This document shows, one piece after another, positions 6,140 through 7,787 of a stretch of DNA of 7,787 nucleotides; within the stretch, counting starts at the first letter, position 1, and the number at the start of each line of letters is the position of its first letter. Under the pieces are notes generated by a model. That model worked only from the letters and a program-made list of their open reading frames with translations. It was not told where the DNA came from and ran no database searches. The translations under genes and the position numbers were made by a program. The stretch is from Flavobacteriales bacterium (lineage in GTDB: Bacteria > Bacteroidota > Bacteroidia > Flavobacteriales_D > Crocinitomicaceae), in contig CANHJY010000083.1 of NCBI GenBank assembly GCA_947461185.1, positions 1 to 7,787 on the forward strand, given 5' to 3'.

Positions 6140-7787
6140 TTATTTGAATAAAACTATGAGATAATAGAATGTAGCTGCGAGTATTGCGCTCACAGGAATG
6201 GTTAAAATCCATGCCCATAGTAAGTTAACTGTAACACCCCAACGAACAGCTGAAAGTCTTTTTGTTGCACCAACCCCGATGATTGAACCAGTTATGGTGT
6301 GCGTAGTTGATACAGGTATGCCCATCTGACTTACTGTAAATAATGTTAAGGCTCCAGCTGTTTCGGCACATACACCCTCTAAAGGAGTAACTTTGGTGAT
6401 TTTAGTTCCCATTGTTTTAACAATTTTCCAACCACCCATTAAAGTGCCTAAACCTATCATGAGATAACAAAGGAAAACAACCCAAAAAGGTGATGTGTCT
6501 CTGGTAAATTTACTTTCAATCTTTATGTTCGATGCTTTGTCATTTTTTTCTTGAAGTTTGCCATCTTCTCCAATGAAATGATTAAAACTAAATACAGAAG
6601 CATATTTCCAATCTTTATTCAATTTTTTGCCATCAAATATTATTTCATTTGTTTTTTGGTCATAAAAAGAGGTCTCACTCTTCATTTTCCCGTCTTTTTC
6701 AACCCTTTTGGATTTTGAGTATACAAAAAGAGGTTTCAAACTATCTTTGACCGTGATTGAATTACCAGCTAAATTTATCTTACCATCTTTAATAATTAAT
6801 TCTTCTTGGCTTTGTGTATTGAAAAGAATAGAATCCTTGTAGGTTACATAGGATACTCCATTTATTTCACCATAACGTTGTGGTTTGAATTTCTTAATTT
6901 TCCCCTCCTTGTCTTCATATTTAATTTGAAGTACTTCAGACACCTTCATGGATTCAGGAAGCGGAACATCCACCTTTCCTTCGCGTTCCATATTGGCATA
7001 TACTAAAAGAGCAGCACAAATGATTCCAATTACTTTTTGTGAGTCCGCACCACCGTGTCCAATAGAAAACGCTGCAGAAGAAAGTAACTGTAAACGCTTA
7101 TACATTGATGACTCTTTTACAGCGCTTTGTTTTCTGCCATGAATAACTTGGTATAAAATGTAAGCAATCAAAAAGATACCGAGCATAATACCAATGATCC
7201 AAATCATTTCTTTTTTGATTTCGAAATAGTCTTTATAATGGTAACTCGCGTATACTGTTCCAACACTTAACAGGGTAGAAATTAAAATTTTCTTTATAAA
7301 ACCTCGCTGAATGGTTACTAAAGCAATCAGAAATGCAATGATTCCTCCAATTACCGGAGCAAGAAAAATGAATAAAATCGGTTTGATGATTTCTTCAGTC
7401 TTTAATACACCAACACCAAGGAAACCATACCCACCCTTCATGGCTGCATAAGCCATTGCTGCACCAGCAAATCCTCCGATTAAGGTGTGCGATGAGGAAG
7501 ATGGTAAACCTAATCTCCAAGTGAATAAATTCCAAGCTGTTGCTGCGAGTAAACCCGCTAGAATTACCCATAAATCAATTGCAGAAGTGTCAACCGATTT
7601 AGCAATGGTATTACCTACACTTAAGTCAAAAATAAATATTGCAACCACATTAAAGGTTCCTGCCCAAATTACTGCCTGAAGTGGTGTTAGCACTTTGGTT
7701 GATACAACGGTAGCGATAGAGTTCGCGGCATCATGGAAGCCATTGACCAAGTCAAAAAGTAGCGCAATTACAATTACAACTATTAAT
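6140..7787 (-). CDS. pit: PiT-family inorganic phosphate transporter with central insert domain (5' end beyond window)
   Basis: This inner-membrane symporter takes up inorganic phosphate with H+ or Na+ (PF01384). Residue numbers here start at the TTG codon at 7748-7750. That TTG is not the true start: the frame stays open to the window edge and encodes a hydrophobic helix (LIVVIVIALLFDL) joined to VNGFHDAANSIAT, the usual PiT N-terminus. The gene is therefore partial and has lost only a few residues. Signature pieces are GFHDAANS (4-11), GLPSSSSHTLIGG (81-93), SIGHGGADSQKVIG (229-242), PLEGVCAETAGAL (456-468) and GIPVSTTHTITGS (477-489). The two P-S/T-rich motifs show the internal duplication of the family. 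Between the halves sits a hydrophilic, lysine-rich insert at about 256-419 (roughly 6494-6985). A phosphate-specific DUF47/PhoU-like partner often precedes such genes and would lie outside the window. Confidence 0.94.
   Translation of the reverse strand, partial: LIVVIVIALLFDLVNGFHDAANSIATVVSTKVLTPLQAVIWAGTFNVVAIFIFDLSVGNTIAKSVDTSAIDLWVILAGLLAATAWNLFTWRLGLPSSSSHTLIGGFAGAAMAYAAMKGGYGFLGVGVLKTEEIIKPILFIFLAPVIGGIIAFLIALVTIQRGFIKKILISTLLSVGTVYASYHYKDYFEIKKEMIWIIGIMLGIFLIAYILYQVIHGRKQSAVKESSMYKRLQLLSSAAFSIGHGGADSQKVIGIICAALLVYANMEREGKVDVPLPESMKVSEVLQIKYEDKEGKIKKFKPQRYGEINGVSYVTYKDSILFNTQSQEELIIKDGKINLAGNSITVKDSLKPLFVYSKSKRVEKDGKMKSETSFYDQKTNEIIFDGKKLNKDWKYASVFSFNHFIGEDGKLQEKNDKASNIKIESKFTRDTSPFWVVFLCYLMIGLGTLMGGWKIVKTMGTKITKVTPLEGVCAETAGALTLFTVSQMGIPVSTTHTITGSIIGVGATKRLSAVRWGVTVNLLWAWILTIPVSAILAATFYYLIVLFK

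Noticed and set aside
1..7787. Search for CRISPR arrays, insertion sequences, tRNA/rRNA genes, phage or defence genes
   Set aside because: No repeated spacer-like units, transposase motifs, tRNA-like cloverleaf or known defence-protein motifs were seen. Genes are closely packed with no gap over 300 bases.

Overview
The window reads as a piece of a low-GC Bacteroidota chromosome, most likely class Flavobacteriia (marine or freshwater Cryomorphaceae/Crocinitomicaceae-like, though the family is a guess). Three things point that way: a secreted protein with a C-terminal type IX secretion (T9SS) sorting domain, an outer-membrane beta-barrel protein of the Bacteroidota type, and an SdhB of the form usual in that phylum. 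Shine-Dalgarno sequences are weak or absent, which also fits. Gene content is mostly core housekeeping. I see no mobile element, CRISPR array, RNA gene or phage gene.

Layout, left to right. (1) 1-768 (+): sdhB, the iron-sulfur subunit of succinate dehydrogenase/fumarate reductase, closed by a strong intrinsic terminator at 793-814. (2) 907-2664 (+): a secreted protein with a protease-associated (PA) domain and a T9SS type A sorting tail. It converges on the next gene across a strong hairpin at 2686-2712 that probably stops transcription from both sides. (3) 2731-3540 (-): an outer-membrane beta-barrel protein. (4) 3615-5447 (-): a compact cluster transcribed as fatty acid desaturase, then a MmcQ/YjbR-family protein, then an Hsp15-like S4-domain RNA-binding protein. 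The gaps inside it are +17 nt and -17 nt. (5) 5631-6074 (+): tadA, the tRNA adenosine deaminase, divergent from the desaturase cluster. (6) 6140 to the right edge (-): a PiT-family phosphate transporter cut off at its 5' end by the window. It carries a lysine-rich hydrophilic domain of about 165 residues between its two membrane halves, and a hairpin at 6088-6110 has its T-run on this gene's strand.

The genes do not form a single pathway. They cover respiration (SdhB), membrane lipid desaturation, translation and RNA quality control (TadA, Hsp15-like), phosphate uptake (PiT) and the cell surface (PA/T9SS protein, beta-barrel protein). I find no convincing undescribed multi-gene system. The points most worth a second look are the insert domain and altered second signature motif of the phosphate transporter, the large unassigned region of the PA/T9SS protein, and the tight desaturase-YjbR-Hsp15 cluster.
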